A stretch of DNA of 64,000 bases from Alloyangia pacifica (GCF_003111685.1 NZ_CP022190.1:434001-498000); one strand, 5' to 3'; counted from the first letter of the stretch, positions 9,649 to 18,472 are shown. Made by a program: numbers and translations. Notes: generated by a model not told the origin, from the letters alone.

Positions 9649-10386
9649 TCAGCGCGCCCGGTGCATCGGCTGGAACACCGGCCCGTCGGGCGTCTGCGCG
9701 TGGTAGGCGGTGATGCCGAAGCCCCGCGCCAGCAACGCGTCGGTCAGCACTTCTTCCGGCGGCCCGTCCGCCAGCAGCCGCCTCTCGGCCAGCATCACCA
9801 GCCGCGTGCAATGCCGCGCCGCCAAGCCGATGTCGTGCAGCGAGAGCAGAACGCCGTGACCCTCGGCAGCAAGGGCGCCGAAGACCTCCATGGTGGCGAT
9901 CTGATGCGCCGGGTCGAGCCCCGCCGTGGGCTCGTCAGCCATCAAGAGCGGCGTCTCCTGCGCCAGCGCCCGGGCCAGAAGCGCGCGCGCCTGCTCGCCG
10001 CCCGAGAGGTTGGTGGCGCGGCGCTTGCGAAGACCCTCCAACCCCATCTTTGCGATTGCGGCCTCGACAGGGTCGCGCGCGTGATCGCCATGGGGCAGGC
10101 GACCGAGCGCCACGAGGTCCTCGACCTTGACCGGCCAGGCGATTTCGCGCGCCTGCGGCATCCAGGCGACGGCCTTGGCCCTTTGCTGCGGGGTGAGCCG
10201 GGACAGGGAGCTGCGCCCGCCCGAGGGGATCAGCCCCAGCGCGGCGCGCATCAGGCTGGTCTTGCCCGCGCCGTTGGGGCCGATGAGGCCGACCACCTCG
10301 CGGGCGCCGATCTCCAGCGTGATGCCAGAGAAGACGCTGCGCCCCCGCAAGGTTACGGAGAGATCGTGAAGCGACAGGAGGCTCAT
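9649..10386 (-). CDS. btuD: Cobalamin ABC importer ATP-binding protein
   Basis: A 245-residue ABC ATPase of the iron/B12 uptake class. Walker A is GPNGAGKTS, the signature motif is LSGGEQARALLARAL, Walker B is LLMADEPTAGLD and the switch His is in SLHDIG. It powers the BtuC permease at the inner membrane. It is the last gene of a four-gene operon, and its ATG overlaps the btuC stop as ATGA. The B12 assignment comes from the upstream cobalamin riboswitch and the BtuB receptor; by protein sequence alone it could equally serve haem or siderophores. Confidence 0.9.
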   Translation of the reverse strand: MSLLSLHDLSVTLRGRSVFSGITLEIGAREVVGLIGPNGAGKTSLMRAALGLIPSGGRSSLSRLTPQQRAKAVAWMPQAREIAWPVKVEDLVALGRLPHGDHARDPVEAAIAKMGLEGLRKRRATNLSGGEQARALLARALAQETPLLMADEPTAGLDPAHQIATMEVFGALAAEGHGVLLSLHDIGLAARHCTRLVMLAERRLLADGPPEEVLTDALLARGFGITAYHAQTPDGPVFQPMHRAR

Positions 10387-11366
10387 GCCCGTTCCCCCCG
10401 GCTGCGCCAGACGAGGTGCAGGAAGAAGGGCGCGCCAACCAGTGCGGTCAGCACCCCGAGCTTGAGGTCGCTGTCCGGCGCCACAACCCGCACTGCGATG
10501 TCCGCGGCAAGCAGCATGGCCGCGCCGCCCGCCGCCGACACCCAGAGCAGCGGCCCGGGCCGTCCACCGACGGCACCGCGCAGCAGGTGCGGTACCACCA
10601 ACCCGACGAAGCCGATCGCCCCCGCCACCGCGGTCCCTGCGCCGACGACGCAGGCGGTGCCCAAGACCACGCGCATCCGAAGCCGCCCGAGGTCAATACC
10701 CATCGAGGAGGCGGCGTCCTCGCCCAGCGTCAGTGCATCGAGCCCGCGTCCCACCCCGGCCAGCAGCAGCACCCCCAGGGCCATGAAGGGCAGCGCCAGC
10801 CAGACATGCAGCATCGAGCGGTCGGCGAGCGAGCCCATCATCCAGAAGACGATCTCGCTTGCGGCGAAGGGGTTGGGCGAAAGGTTCAGGACAAGCTGGG
10901 TCAGCGCCCCGGCCACCGCCGAAAGCGCCACCCCGGCCAGGATCAGCGTCAGCGTCTCTGCGCGCGGCCCGGCGAGCACGATGAGGATCAGCACAGCCAC
11001 CACCGCGCCCGCCAGGGCGCTGAGCGGCAACGCCAGCGCAAAGGCCGCCGACAGCCCGGTCTGGATCGCCAGCACGGCCCCGAGCGCGGCGCTGGCCGAG
11101 ACGCCCAGCAATCCGGGCTCGGCCAGCGGGTTGCGCAGGTAGCCCTGCATCGCCGCCCCTGCCAGCCCCAGCGTGCCGCCGATCATCAGCGCCAGCAGCA
11201 CCCGGGGCAGGCGGATCTCGCGCATCACCATGGGCAACGGGCCGTCCCGGCCGAGGATCAGCGCGCGCAGGCTTTCGGGCAGGCTGACGTCCGCCGGGCC
11301 GAGCGACAGCGAGACCGCCGCCAGCGCCAGCACCAGCGGCAGGAGGATCGCGAGGGCGCGGGTCAT
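10383..11366 (-). CDS. btuC: Cobalamin ABC importer permease
   Basis: A 327-residue FecCD/BtuC-type permease with about nine to ten hydrophobic helices. Typical family stretches include RLPRVLLALMIGGTLGLAGAAMQG near the N-terminus and GFVGLVVPHLLR toward the C-terminus, the latter containing the coupling region for the ATPase. It forms the inner-membrane channel for corrinoid import. It overlaps its neighbours on both sides as ATGA (btuF upstream, btuD downstream), indicating translational coupling. Confidence 0.92.
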   Translation of the reverse strand: MTRALAILLPLVLALAAVSLSLGPADVSLPESLRALILGRDGPLPMVMREIRLPRVLLALMIGGTLGLAGAAMQGYLRNPLAEPGLLGVSASAALGAVLAIQTGLSAAFALALPLSALAGAVVAVLILIVLAGPRAETLTLILAGVALSAVAGALTQLVLNLSPNPFAASEIVFWMMGSLADRSMLHVWLALPFMALGVLLLAGVGRGLDALTLGEDAASSMGIDLGRLRMRVVLGTACVVGAGTAVAGAIGFVGLVVPHLLRGAVGGRPGPLLWVSAAGGAAMLLAADIAVRVVAPDSDLKLGVLTALVGAPFFLHLVWRSRGERA

Positions 11367-12196
11367 TCGGTCTCCGTTTCGAGGGTTTTGCGAAACTCCG
11401 AGAGCTCCTCGATGGCCTGCAGCACGAAGGGTGTGCCGCAGACCCAGTCGGTGCCGGTGTTGGCGGTGGCAGCTTGGGCGGCGCGCAGTTGGCGGACAAC
11501 GGGGTGCATCAGGATCTCCTCCGAGCGCGAGGCGCCGGGGTAGGGGCGGGCGGTGATCAGCGCCTCGGGCTGGGCCATGGCCAGCGCCTCGAGAGGCAGC
11601 TGGCCGCCGCCCCGCGCCCCGGCGATATTGTTGAAACCGGCGGCGAGCAGGATCTCCCCCGCGAGCGTCTGGTCGCCGGTGGTGTAGCCATTGGCGTAAT
11701 AGAGCGCGGCAGAGGGGCGGCGGTCCACCTTTTCGCGGAGGGCGGCGAGGTGGGTCTCGAATTCGGTGATCAGCGCCTCGGCGCGCGCCTCCCGGCCCAT
11801 CGCCTCGCCCAGCGTGCGCAGCCGCGCCGGCACGTCGGCGAGCGAGGCGGCGGGGGCAATCCGCAGTACCCGAGTTCCGAGCCGTTCGAGCATCTGCGCC
11901 GCCGCCTGCGCCGTATAGCTGCCGACGACCACGAGGTCCGGTTGCATCAGCCAGACCTCCTCGGCCTGGCCGTGGTTGACCGGGTAGGCCATCGCCGCAT
12001 CGGCCATGGCCGAACTCATCGGGTCGCGGGCCAGCTTCGAGACCGAGAGCAACTGGCCCGGGGCCGCGAGCAGCATCGCCAGCTGGTCGGTGCAGAGGTT
12101 CATCGACACGACGCGCGCGGGGGCCTCCTGCGCGGCGGCCGGGGAGAAGCCCATAGCCGCGAGCAGGGACAGCAGGATCAGCGCGCGCCGCAGCAT
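11363..12196 (-). CDS. btuF: Cobalamin-binding periplasmic protein
   Basis: A 277-residue class III substrate-binding protein. The N-terminal signal peptide runs through about residue 22 and ends in AAAQE. The mature part starts with RVVSMNLCTDQLAML, the usual opening of the helical-backbone metal-receptor superfamily, and contains the PDLVVVGSYT strand between the two lobes. It delivers corrinoid from the receptor to BtuCD. It starts in a TGATG overlap with btuB and ends in an ATGA overlap with btuC. Confidence 0.88.
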   Translation of the reverse strand: MLRRALILLSLLAAMGFSPAAAQEAPARVVSMNLCTDQLAMLLAAPGQLLSVSKLARDPMSSAMADAAMAYPVNHGQAEEVWLMQPDLVVVGSYTAQAAAQMLERLGTRVLRIAPAASLADVPARLRTLGEAMGREARAEALITEFETHLAALREKVDRRPSAALYYANGYTTGDQTLAGEILLAAGFNNIAGARGGGQLPLEALAMAQPEALITARPYPGASRSEEILMHPVVRQLRAAQAATANTGTDWVCGTPFVLQAIEELSEFRKTLETETE

Positions 12197-14031
12197 CAGA
12201 AGCTCGCCCTTACGCCGAAATAGGCGGCGCGGTCCGAGGTGCCGTAGCCCTTCACCACCTGGTAATCCTCGTCGAAGAGGTTCTCGACCCGTAGGTAGAG
12301 CTCGGCTTGGTCCGACAGGGCGTAGCGCAGGTTCATGTTGGCGACGGTGTAATCGTCCAGCGTCTCGTCGGCATCCTCGAGGCCCGAGACATGCTGCACC
12401 GTCAGGCCGGCACGGAAAGCATCGGTCACATCGGCGTCGAGCGACAGCGACAGGTCGTGCAGCGGCACGCGGGACAGGCGGTCGCCGGTCTGCGCGTCCT
12501 TGCTGTCGGTCCAGGTGTAGGCGGCGGCAAGCGACAGCGCCTCGGACAGGTTCACCCCGCCGGTCAGTTCCACGCCCTGCGTCCAGCTGGTGCCGTCGAT
12601 CTGCACGTAATTTGGGTAGTTGTAGTCAATGAGGTCGGTGATCTCGGTGCGGAAGAGGGCCGCGCCGAGGTAGCCCGCGCCGAAGCGCTGTTCGACGCCG
12701 AGCTCGTAGCTCACCGAGGTCTCGGGCTCGAGAACCGGGTTACCTGAGCCGGTTGAGTAGAGCTCGTAGGGAGAGGGCGCGCGAAAGCCCGTGCCGACGC
12801 TGGCACGCAGCGTGAGGTCGGGGTTCGGAAGGTAGGCCAGCGAGATTCGGCCCGTGGTCTTGCCGCCGAATTCGGAGTGGTCGTCGTGGCGCAGGGCGGT
12901 GACCAGTTCCAGCTTGTCGCTCAGGTGCCAGTCGGCCTGTGCCCAGATTCCGAAGGTCGCGTAGTCGCCTTCGCTGTCACCCCATGCGCTGAGCACCTCG
13001 AACTCCTCGCGCATGTAATCGGCGCCGAAGGTGAGGGTTGCGGCGCCAAGTTCGGTCTGGCCCTCGTAGCCGAGGCCGCGGCGCTGGCCGAGATAGTCAG
13101 TATCCGACCCCTCGTAGGTGTCGGTGCGGTCGGTCTCGAAGGCCTGCGCCGAAAACTCGTGGCTGACGCCGCCGGTTTCCACGCGCGCGAAAGCCCGCGC
13201 GCCGTATTGCTCGCCCTCAACCTTCTCGTCGTGCGTGACGCCGTCCATCGGGCCGAACTCGTCGTAATCGTGGCTGCTTTTTTCCCAGAAGGCCGCGCCG
13301 CCCAGGGTCACCGTGTCGGTCAGCGCGTAGTCGCCCGAGAAGCTAAGACGGGTGGCCTCGTGACCGTCGGCCTCGTCGTTGCCGTCGTCTTCGTCGGCGG
13401 CGGAATAGCCGTCGGTCTTGATGTAACTCAGCGACGAGGCGAAACTGCCGCGCGTGCCAAGGTAGCTGAGGTTGTAGCCCAGCTTGCGGGTGTCATAGCT
13501 GCCGTATTCGGCTTCGACGCTCTGGCTTAGCCCTTCCTCGGTGGCGCGGTTGGTGGTGATGTTCACCACGCCGCCGATCGCCTCGGAGCCGTAGAGCGCC
13601 GATTGCGAGCCCTTCAGCACCTCGATGCGACTGATGCCGCCGGTGGTCAAGGTGCCGAAGTCGTATTGGATCTGAGGCGCCGAGGTGTCGGTGACGTCGA
13701 TACCATCGATGTAGACGCCAACATATCGGCTCGAGAGGCCGCGAATGCGCATGTAGGTGAGCCCGCCGATACCGCCGTTACTCGATACGCTGACGCCGGA
13801 CAGCCGCGCGAGGTGGTCGGCGAGCAGCGTCTCGCCGCTTTGCTCGAGGTCTTCATTGGTGACCACCTCCACCGTCACGCCGCTGCGCGCAAGCTCGGTG
13901 CTTTCGCCGCGATTGGCGCTGAGGGTCAGCGTGCCGAGGTCGGTGGCCTCCTGCGCGAAGGCGGTGCCGGTCAGGCCGAGCGTGGTGAGGGCGGTGGCTG
14001 TGAAGAGCGCTGCGCGCTGCGATGGCTTCAT
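12196..14031 (-). CDS. btuB: TonB-dependent vitamin B12 outer-membrane receptor
   Basis: A 611-residue TonB-dependent receptor. A signal peptide (cleavage near AFAQE) is followed by a plug domain with VTNEDLEQSGETLLADHLARL and IRIEVLKGSQSALYGSEAIGGVVNI-like barrel entry, then a 22-strand barrel ending in the terminal aromatic FGVRASF. It moves corrinoids across the outer membrane using TonB energy. Substrate assignment is supported by the cobalamin riboswitch about 120 nt upstream and the btuFCD genes overlapping downstream. Length is close to E. coli BtuB. Confidence 0.92.
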   Translation of the reverse strand: MKPSQRAALFTATALTTLGLTGTAFAQEATDLGTLTLSANRGESTELARSGVTVEVVTNEDLEQSGETLLADHLARLSGVSVSSNGGIGGLTYMRIRGLSSRYVGVYIDGIDVTDTSAPQIQYDFGTLTTGGISRIEVLKGSQSALYGSEAIGGVVNITTNRATEEGLSQSVEAEYGSYDTRKLGYNLSYLGTRGSFASSLSYIKTDGYSAADEDDGNDEADGHEATRLSFSGDYALTDTVTLGGAAFWEKSSHDYDEFGPMDGVTHDEKVEGEQYGARAFARVETGGVSHEFSAQAFETDRTDTYEGSDTDYLGQRRGLGYEGQTELGAATLTFGADYMREEFEVLSAWGDSEGDYATFGIWAQADWHLSDKLELVTALRHDDHSEFGGKTTGRISLAYLPNPDLTLRASVGTGFRAPSPYELYSTGSGNPVLEPETSVSYELGVEQRFGAGYLGAALFRTEITDLIDYNYPNYVQIDGTSWTQGVELTGGVNLSEALSLAAAYTWTDSKDAQTGDRLSRVPLHDLSLSLDADVTDAFRAGLTVQHVSGLEDADETLDDYTVANMNLRYALSDQAELYLRVENLFDEDYQVVKGYGTSDRAAYFGVRASF

Positions 14032-14149
14032 GGTCCCTTTTCCGTTCTTTTCTTGTCGCCGGAAGGGAGTCCCCTGCCGCAGACGGTTAGCGTGATGCCA
14101 CCTCTACGGAAGGTCCGTCGCCCGCGGCGCTCCCCGCGCCGGGACTGGG

Positions 14150-14345
14150 TGATCGGCTTCGGCAGGTCTCCTGACTCGCGGGTCATCGCTTGGCCGGGTC
14201 TTCCCGCCCCGAAAGGCAGTGACTTAGGTCCGGCGTCGCTCTCCGCCTACAGTTGCGGGGGCAGTCACGGAGTTGGGCAGGCCGCCCGCACCGCATTCCC
14301 TATTCACCGGGCAGCAAGCCGCCCGGAACCGAAGCAGGGACGGCA
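14150..14345 (-). promoter_or_regulatory. Cobalamin (AdoCbl) riboswitch upstream of btuB
   Basis: Read on the minus strand, the segment contains the conserved cobalamin aptamer elements in order: a GCCCGGTGAATAGGGAA element near 14320-14300, then CCCCCGCAACTGTAGGC near 14260-14245, and the B12 box GAGTCAGGAGACCTGCC near 14177-14161. Downstream, a 6-bp GC hairpin (CGGCGC/GCGCCG near 14130) could be part of the expression platform. It has no U-run, so control is more likely at translation than by termination. It should repress btuBFCD when cobalamin is plentiful. Confidence 0.93.
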
Positions 14346-14407
14346 TAGCGACTCGCCGCGCGGCGCGCAATGATCAGAAACGGTCGGACACCTTGAGGCG
14401 CGCGGGC

Positions 14408-15790
14408 TCAGCTCCGCAGCCCGTCCAGGAGCGGCTGGCGCAGCACCACGGCGGCGGGCAGCAGGGACAGCAGCAGGGCGAGCGAGACGAAGCCGGCCAG
14501 CAGGTGCAGCTCGGTCCAGCCCGGCAGGGCCGAGATCGCGATGTCGGTGCGGGCGCTCAGCACGCGCGACAGCAGCTCCGCCGCGCCCCAGCCAACCGCC
14601 AGTCCGAGCAGCGCCCCCGCGAGCAGCAGCACCGCGCAGAAGGCCCAGACCGTGGCGAAGACGAAGCGCCGGGGCGCGCCGAGCGCGCGCAGCAGCGCGA
14701 TCTGGCGGCGGAAGAGGCGGGTGAGGATGAAGAGCCCGGTGAGCACGCTCGCCGCCACCAGCCCCTGTGTGACCAGCGCCATCACCGACATCGCCTGGCG
14801 CACGTCGCCCATCACTCGGTAGAGCCGCGAAAGCACCGCGCCGGGGAAGAAGGCCATGGTTTCGCCGTCCCGGGTGAACTCGGAACGCAGCGCGTAATTG
14901 GCCCAGAGCTCCTGCGCTCGCACCACCACGGCGGGGGTGCCGGGAAAATACTCGGGATCGAAAGGCGCGCCGATCCGGGCCTCATTGTCCGGCGCGTGGC
15001 CGTTGGCGAGCCCGTGAATCTCCCAGACGTATTCGACCGGGATCAGGATCGCCCGATCCCAGGGCGTGCCGGTGGGCGCCATGCGGCCGACCACGGTGAT
15101 CGCTGCGCCATGGTCGTGGGCCTCGTCGTGGAGAGTGTCTCCATCATGGTCCTCTGCCCCTACCGCCTGGTGGCTGCCGCCATGCGCCTCGGGATCGGCG
15201 GCGTCTCCGGTGCCATGCGCGGGGGTGAAGCCTGCGCCGATCTCCAGCGGCATCAGCGCGCCGATCACCGCCTCGGCGTGATCCTCCCAGAGCCGCCCCT
15301 CAATCCGGTCCTCGGAAAGATGGCGCAGGAAGTCCGCAGTGGTGCCGACCACCGGCGCGCTGCCGTAGCTGTCTCCGAACGCCAGCGGCGCGGCGATGGA
15401 GACCTGCGGGTGACCGGCGATCTCGGCGTAGGCGGTGCCCGAAACCAGCCCCATGTCCGAGGGCTGCAGGAAGACCGAGGCGAAGAGGGCAGTCAGCTCG
15501 CTGCCCGGCGCTGCGACGATGACATCGAACTTGTCCGCCGCCTGTGCCGTGCCGCGGCGCAGCCCGCGCTCCTGCGCCAGCAGCCCGATGCCCATGCCGG
15601 TCGAGATGCCGATGAGCAGCACGAAGAGCCCCGTGCTCCAGCGAAAGCGCCCGAGAAAGCCGCGCAGCAGCGGCCAGGGGGCGTAGCCGCGCAGAACGAG
15701 GAGCCCGGTGACGAGCGCGGGCAGAAGCAGGAGCGCCAGCAGCGCGACGTCCTGAGCCAGTGCCGGGAGGGCGTCCCATATCAGCCGCAT
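14408..15790 (-). CDS. FtsX/MacB-type ABC permease with a histidine-rich periplasmic loop
   Basis: A 460-residue permease with the FtsX/MacB topology: hydrophobic helices at about 15-35 and 50-70, a large periplasmic domain (about 75-310), then three C-terminal helices (about 330-450). Within the periplasmic domain, residues 191-229 contain seven histidines together with many Asp/Glu, a plausible metal-binding loop. It overlaps the ATPase gene by 10 nt. The same pairing with a DUF3299-like protein occurs in the Zur-regulated PA4063-PA4066 operon of Pseudomonas aeruginosa, so a periplasmic zinc-related role is inferred. A generic MacB-like lipoprotein or toxin transporter is the alternative. 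Confidence 0.75.
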   Translation of the reverse strand: MRLIWDALPALAQDVALLALLLLPALVTGLLVLRGYAPWPLLRGFLGRFRWSTGLFVLLIGISTGMGIGLLAQERGLRRGTAQAADKFDVIVAAPGSELTALFASVFLQPSDMGLVSGTAYAEIAGHPQVSIAAPLAFGDSYGSAPVVGTTADFLRHLSEDRIEGRLWEDHAEAVIGALMPLEIGAGFTPAHGTGDAADPEAHGGSHQAVGAEDHDGDTLHDEAHDHGAAITVVGRMAPTGTPWDRAILIPVEYVWEIHGLANGHAPDNEARIGAPFDPEYFPGTPAVVVRAQELWANYALRSEFTRDGETMAFFPGAVLSRLYRVMGDVRQAMSVMALVTQGLVAASVLTGLFILTRLFRRQIALLRALGAPRRFVFATVWAFCAVLLLAGALLGLAVGWGAAELLSRVLSARTDIAISALPGWTELHLLAGFVSLALLLSLLPAAVVLRQPLLDGLRS

Positions 15791-16467
15791 GTGGCCCCCT
15801 CGTCGGCCAGCAGTTGCCCGCCAGAGATGGTCAGCACCCGGTCCATGCGCGCCAGCAGCGCCGCGTCGTGGCTGACTGCGATCAGCGTTGTGCGCTGGGT
15901 GCGGACGAGCTGCACGAGGTCGTCGATCAGCCTGTCCGCAGTGGCGCGGTCGAGGCTGGCAGTGGGCTCGTCGGCCAGCAGAACCGGCGCTTCGGCCGCC
16001 ATGGCGCGGGCGATGGCGACGCGCTGGCGCTCGCCGCCGGAGAAGCTGGTGACGCCGCGGCCCATTTCGGTCAGCCCCAGCGCCGCGAGTCGGGCCTGCG
16101 CGCGGGTGCGCAACGCCTCGCGTTCGGCACGGGGGCGGAAGAGCGCGGTCAGCGCGGCGTTGTCGAGCGCGCCAAGCTCTTCGAAGAGCATGAAATCCTG
16201 AAAGATCATGCCGATATTGGCAGCGCGGAAGCGGGCGCGGCCCTCTGGGTTGAGCGCCAGAAGCTCGGTCTCGCCCCAGCGCACAGACCCTTCGGCGCGG
16301 TCCAGCAGCCCGGCGAGGGCGTAGAGCAGCGTGGTCTTGCCCGCACCCGAGACGCCTCGGATGCCGATCAGCGCAGCGGGCGCTGCGTCGAGGGCAGGCA
16401 GGTCGAGCAACAGGCGGCCGCGCGGGCTGTGCAGCCGCAGGTCCTTGACAACAAGGGGCAGGGACAT
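15781..16467 (-). CDS. ABC transporter ATP-binding protein (MacB/LolD class)
   Basis: A 228-residue ABC ATPase. Walker A is GVSGAGKTT, the signature is FSGGERQRVAIARAM, Walker B is VLLADEPTASLD and the H-loop is AVSHDA. Sequence type matches the LolD/MacB group that pairs with FtsX-like permeases, and the permease gene overlaps it directly downstream. I chose the ATG at 16467 (MSLPLVVKDL), 7 nt after the upstream stop. A start at 16497 would add ten residues and overlap the preceding gene by 23 nt. Such transporters usually act mechanically on periplasmic substrates rather than importing them. Confidence 0.82.
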   Translation of the reverse strand: MSLPLVVKDLRLHSPRGRLLLDLPALDAAPAALIGIRGVSGAGKTTLLYALAGLLDRAEGSVRWGETELLALNPEGRARFRAANIGMIFQDFMLFEELGALDNAALTALFRPRAEREALRTRAQARLAALGLTEMGRGVTSFSGGERQRVAIARAMAAEAPVLLADEPTASLDRATADRLIDDLVQLVRTQRTTLIAVSHDAALLARMDRVLTISGGQLLADEGATCG

Positions 16468-16474
16468 GGGCGGC

Positions 16475-16894
16475 TCAGCCGTAGGTCGCATCGACAAGCC
16501 GCATCATGCTGACGAAGCCGGTGTCGGGATCGGTGTAGGCGCCGAGCTCCAGCACGCCGCTGGTGACGATCTTGACGTTGAAGGGCCTCACCTCGACCAC
16601 GCGTTTTGCGTAGACCGCGATGATGTCATTGGGCCATTCGGCCTCGGTCTCGCAGAAGGGGCAGACGGCCATGGGCATCTTGGTGAGCACGAAGAAGCGG
16701 CTCTCGGCCTTGAGCGGGGGCGCCATGAACCCCTCGACTTCCAGCCTCTGGCCGGCGCTCTGCTGGGCGAGTTCGGAAAGACCGCGGCCCTTGGTCTGGT
16801 AGAGCTCGCGCAGCTTCAAAGGATCGGCCGCGGCGGGCGCTGTGAGACAGGGGGTGGCGAGCGTCGAGGCGAGGAACGTTCGGCGGGTGAGCAT
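16475..16894 (-). CDS. DUF3299-like periplasmic protein
   Basis: A 139-residue exported protein. The N-terminus MLTRRTFLAST carries a twin-arginine and a hydrophobic stretch ending at AAADP, so export by Tat or Sec is possible. The mature domain has VEGFMAPPL, FFVLTKMPMAVCPFCETEAEWPNDIIAV, a two-cysteine CPFC motif as in DUF3299 proteins, where similar cysteines follow a gapless beta-strand core. In Pseudomonas a DUF3299 protein is encoded with an ABC ATPase and FtsX permease in a zinc-starvation operon. The same trio is present here. Its biochemical role is unknown; metal binding through the cysteines is an inference. Confidence 0.65.
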   Translation of the reverse strand: MLTRRTFLASTLATPCLTAPAAADPLKLRELYQTKGRGLSELAQQSAGQRLEVEGFMAPPLKAESRFFVLTKMPMAVCPFCETEAEWPNDIIAVYAKRVVEVRPFNVKIVTSGVLELGAYTDPDTGFVSMMRLVDATYG

Positions 16895-16923
16895 GGCGAG
16901 AGGCTTTCGAGCAGGAACGGCGA

Positions 16924-16946
16924 CGGGGGCGGACAGTCCGCCCCCG
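16924..16946. terminator. GC hairpin between the alkaline phosphatase and DUF3299-like genes
   Basis: A perfect 10-bp stem (CGGGGGCGGA / TCCGCCCCCG) with a 3-nt loop lies in the 72-bp gap downstream of the phosphatase stop. It is not followed by a T-run on either strand, so it may be an mRNA-stabilising or partly terminating element rather than a full terminator. It leaves open read-through from the phosphatase into the next three genes. Confidence 0.5.
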
Positions 16947-16966
16947 CCAAATCTGTCAGAAGAAGA

Positions 16967-18472
16967 TCACTCGGCGGTGACGGCGTGGTGCATCACGTGG
17001 AAGATCACGTTCTGCTCGATGGTGCCGTCGAAGAGATGCGCCCAGGGGCCTTTGGCATAGACCGCGACATCCTCGCCGGAGTGGCTTTCCGAGGACTTGG
17101 GGATCAGCGCCTGCTGCACGTAGTCGATGTCGGTGGCCTCTTCCTGTGTCAGCTCGGGGCGCGAGCCGGAGTAGTCGTTCTCGCCCTCCCCCTTGGTCAG
17201 CACCGAGCCGGCGCCGTTGAGGTAGCCCACCACGGTGTAGGGCTTGCCGTCATCGGCCAGCACCAGCTCGTCCGAGTGCATCTCGCCGGTCTTTGCGACG
17301 TCGTAGCACAGGCCCTCGATCGGCGTGCCGCGGCCGCAGTAGCCGTTGAAGGCGATCGAGTGCTCGTGGTCGGCGGTGACGATGATCAGCGTGTCGGCGT
17401 CGTCGGTCAGCTCGTCGGCCATGGCCACGGCGTCGGCAAAGGCCATGCCGTCGATCATGGTGCGCTTGGCGTTGCCGGCGTGGTTGGCGTGATCGACCCG
17501 GCCCGCCTCGATCTCGAGGTAGTAGCCGTTCTCGTTGCTGCTGAGGTACTCGATCGCGGCCTTGGTCATCTCGGCCAGCGAGGGCTCGTCGTCCTCGGCG
17601 CGGTCGGCCTCGTACTCCATGTGGCTGTCGTTGAAGAGCGCCAGCACCGGCGCGGAGCCGTCGAGGCTCAGGCCGTTGAAGGTCTCGGTGTTCCAGGCGT
17701 ATTGCGCGCCCATGCCGGTGGCGGTTTCGATCAGGTTAATGCCATCCGGGCGGTGGCCCTTGCCGCCCTCGTCGAGGGTCACGTCGGTGCCGGCGAAGTA
17801 GCGGCGGCCGCCGCCCATGGCGAGGTCCACGACACCGGCTTCCATCTGGTCGATCAGCTGGCTGGCGATGTCCTTCTGGGCGGTGCAGCCCTCGGGGACC
17901 TCGTCTTCCCAGTTGCGGTTGGCGGTCTTGGCGTAGACGCCCGCCGGGGTGGCGTGGGTCAGCCGCGCGGTCGAGATGACGCCCACCGACTTGTCCATGC
18001 CGGTGACGATCTCGGCAAAGGTGGTCAACTCGTTGCCGGCCACGGTCGAGCAATCGTCATGGATCGCGTCGCCGCCGAGGTTGATCAGGTTGAAGCGCTG
18101 CTTCACGCCTGTGTTCATCGCCCCCGCGGTCGGGGCCGAGTCCGGGGTCTGGGCGTTGATGTTGTAGGTCTTCACCAGGGCGCTGTGGAAGTCCGGCGTC
18201 TCGTAGGGCAGCACGTGCTCTTCGCCGAGCTGGCCTTGCTGCTGACCGGCAAAGAGGCGGGTGGCGTAGTTGGTGCCGACGCCGTTGCCGTCAGCGACGA
18301 GCAGGATGACGTTCTTGGCGCGGCCGGTGTTCATCTCGCGGTCGATGATGGCCTGGATGGCCTCCTGGCCGGCGGTGAACCAGGCGTCATTGGCCTGCGG
18401 GATGTCCTGCGCGGCAGTGCTCCCTGCGGCGAGGATCAGGGCGAGCGAGGTGGTGGAGAAGATCGTTTTCAC
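16967..18472 (-). CDS. phoA: Alkaline phosphatase, PhoA family
   Basis: A 501-residue secreted phosphomonoesterase. The signal peptide ends near TAAQD (residue 22). The metal-binding Asp61 is in VILLVADGNGVG, and the nucleophilic Ser112 is in DSAPTAGAMNTG, the usual D-S-A-x-T-A motif. The later metal ligands are in EAGRVDHANHAGN and VTADHEHSIAF. The enzyme uses two zinc ions and one magnesium to release phosphate from organic esters in the periplasm. The start codon is GTG. An 11-nt periodic Pho-box array lies about 80 nt upstream, so expression under phosphate limitation by PhoB is expected. The genes downstream on the same strand resemble a zinc-handling cassette. Confidence 0.92.
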   Translation of the reverse strand: MKTIFSTTSLALILAAGSTAAQDIPQANDAWFTAGQEAIQAIIDREMNTGRAKNVILLVADGNGVGTNYATRLFAGQQQGQLGEEHVLPYETPDFHSALVKTYNINAQTPDSAPTAGAMNTGVKQRFNLINLGGDAIHDDCSTVAGNELTTFAEIVTGMDKSVGVISTARLTHATPAGVYAKTANRNWEDEVPEGCTAQKDIASQLIDQMEAGVVDLAMGGGRRYFAGTDVTLDEGGKGHRPDGINLIETATGMGAQYAWNTETFNGLSLDGSAPVLALFNDSHMEYEADRAEDDEPSLAEMTKAAIEYLSSNENGYYLEIEAGRVDHANHAGNAKRTMIDGMAFADAVAMADELTDDADTLIIVTADHEHSIAFNGYCGRGTPIEGLCYDVAKTGEMHSDELVLADDGKPYTVVGYLNGAGSVLTKGEGENDYSGSRPELTQEEATDIDYVQQALIPKSSESHSGEDVAVYAKGPWAHLFDGTIEQNVIFHVMHHAVTAE

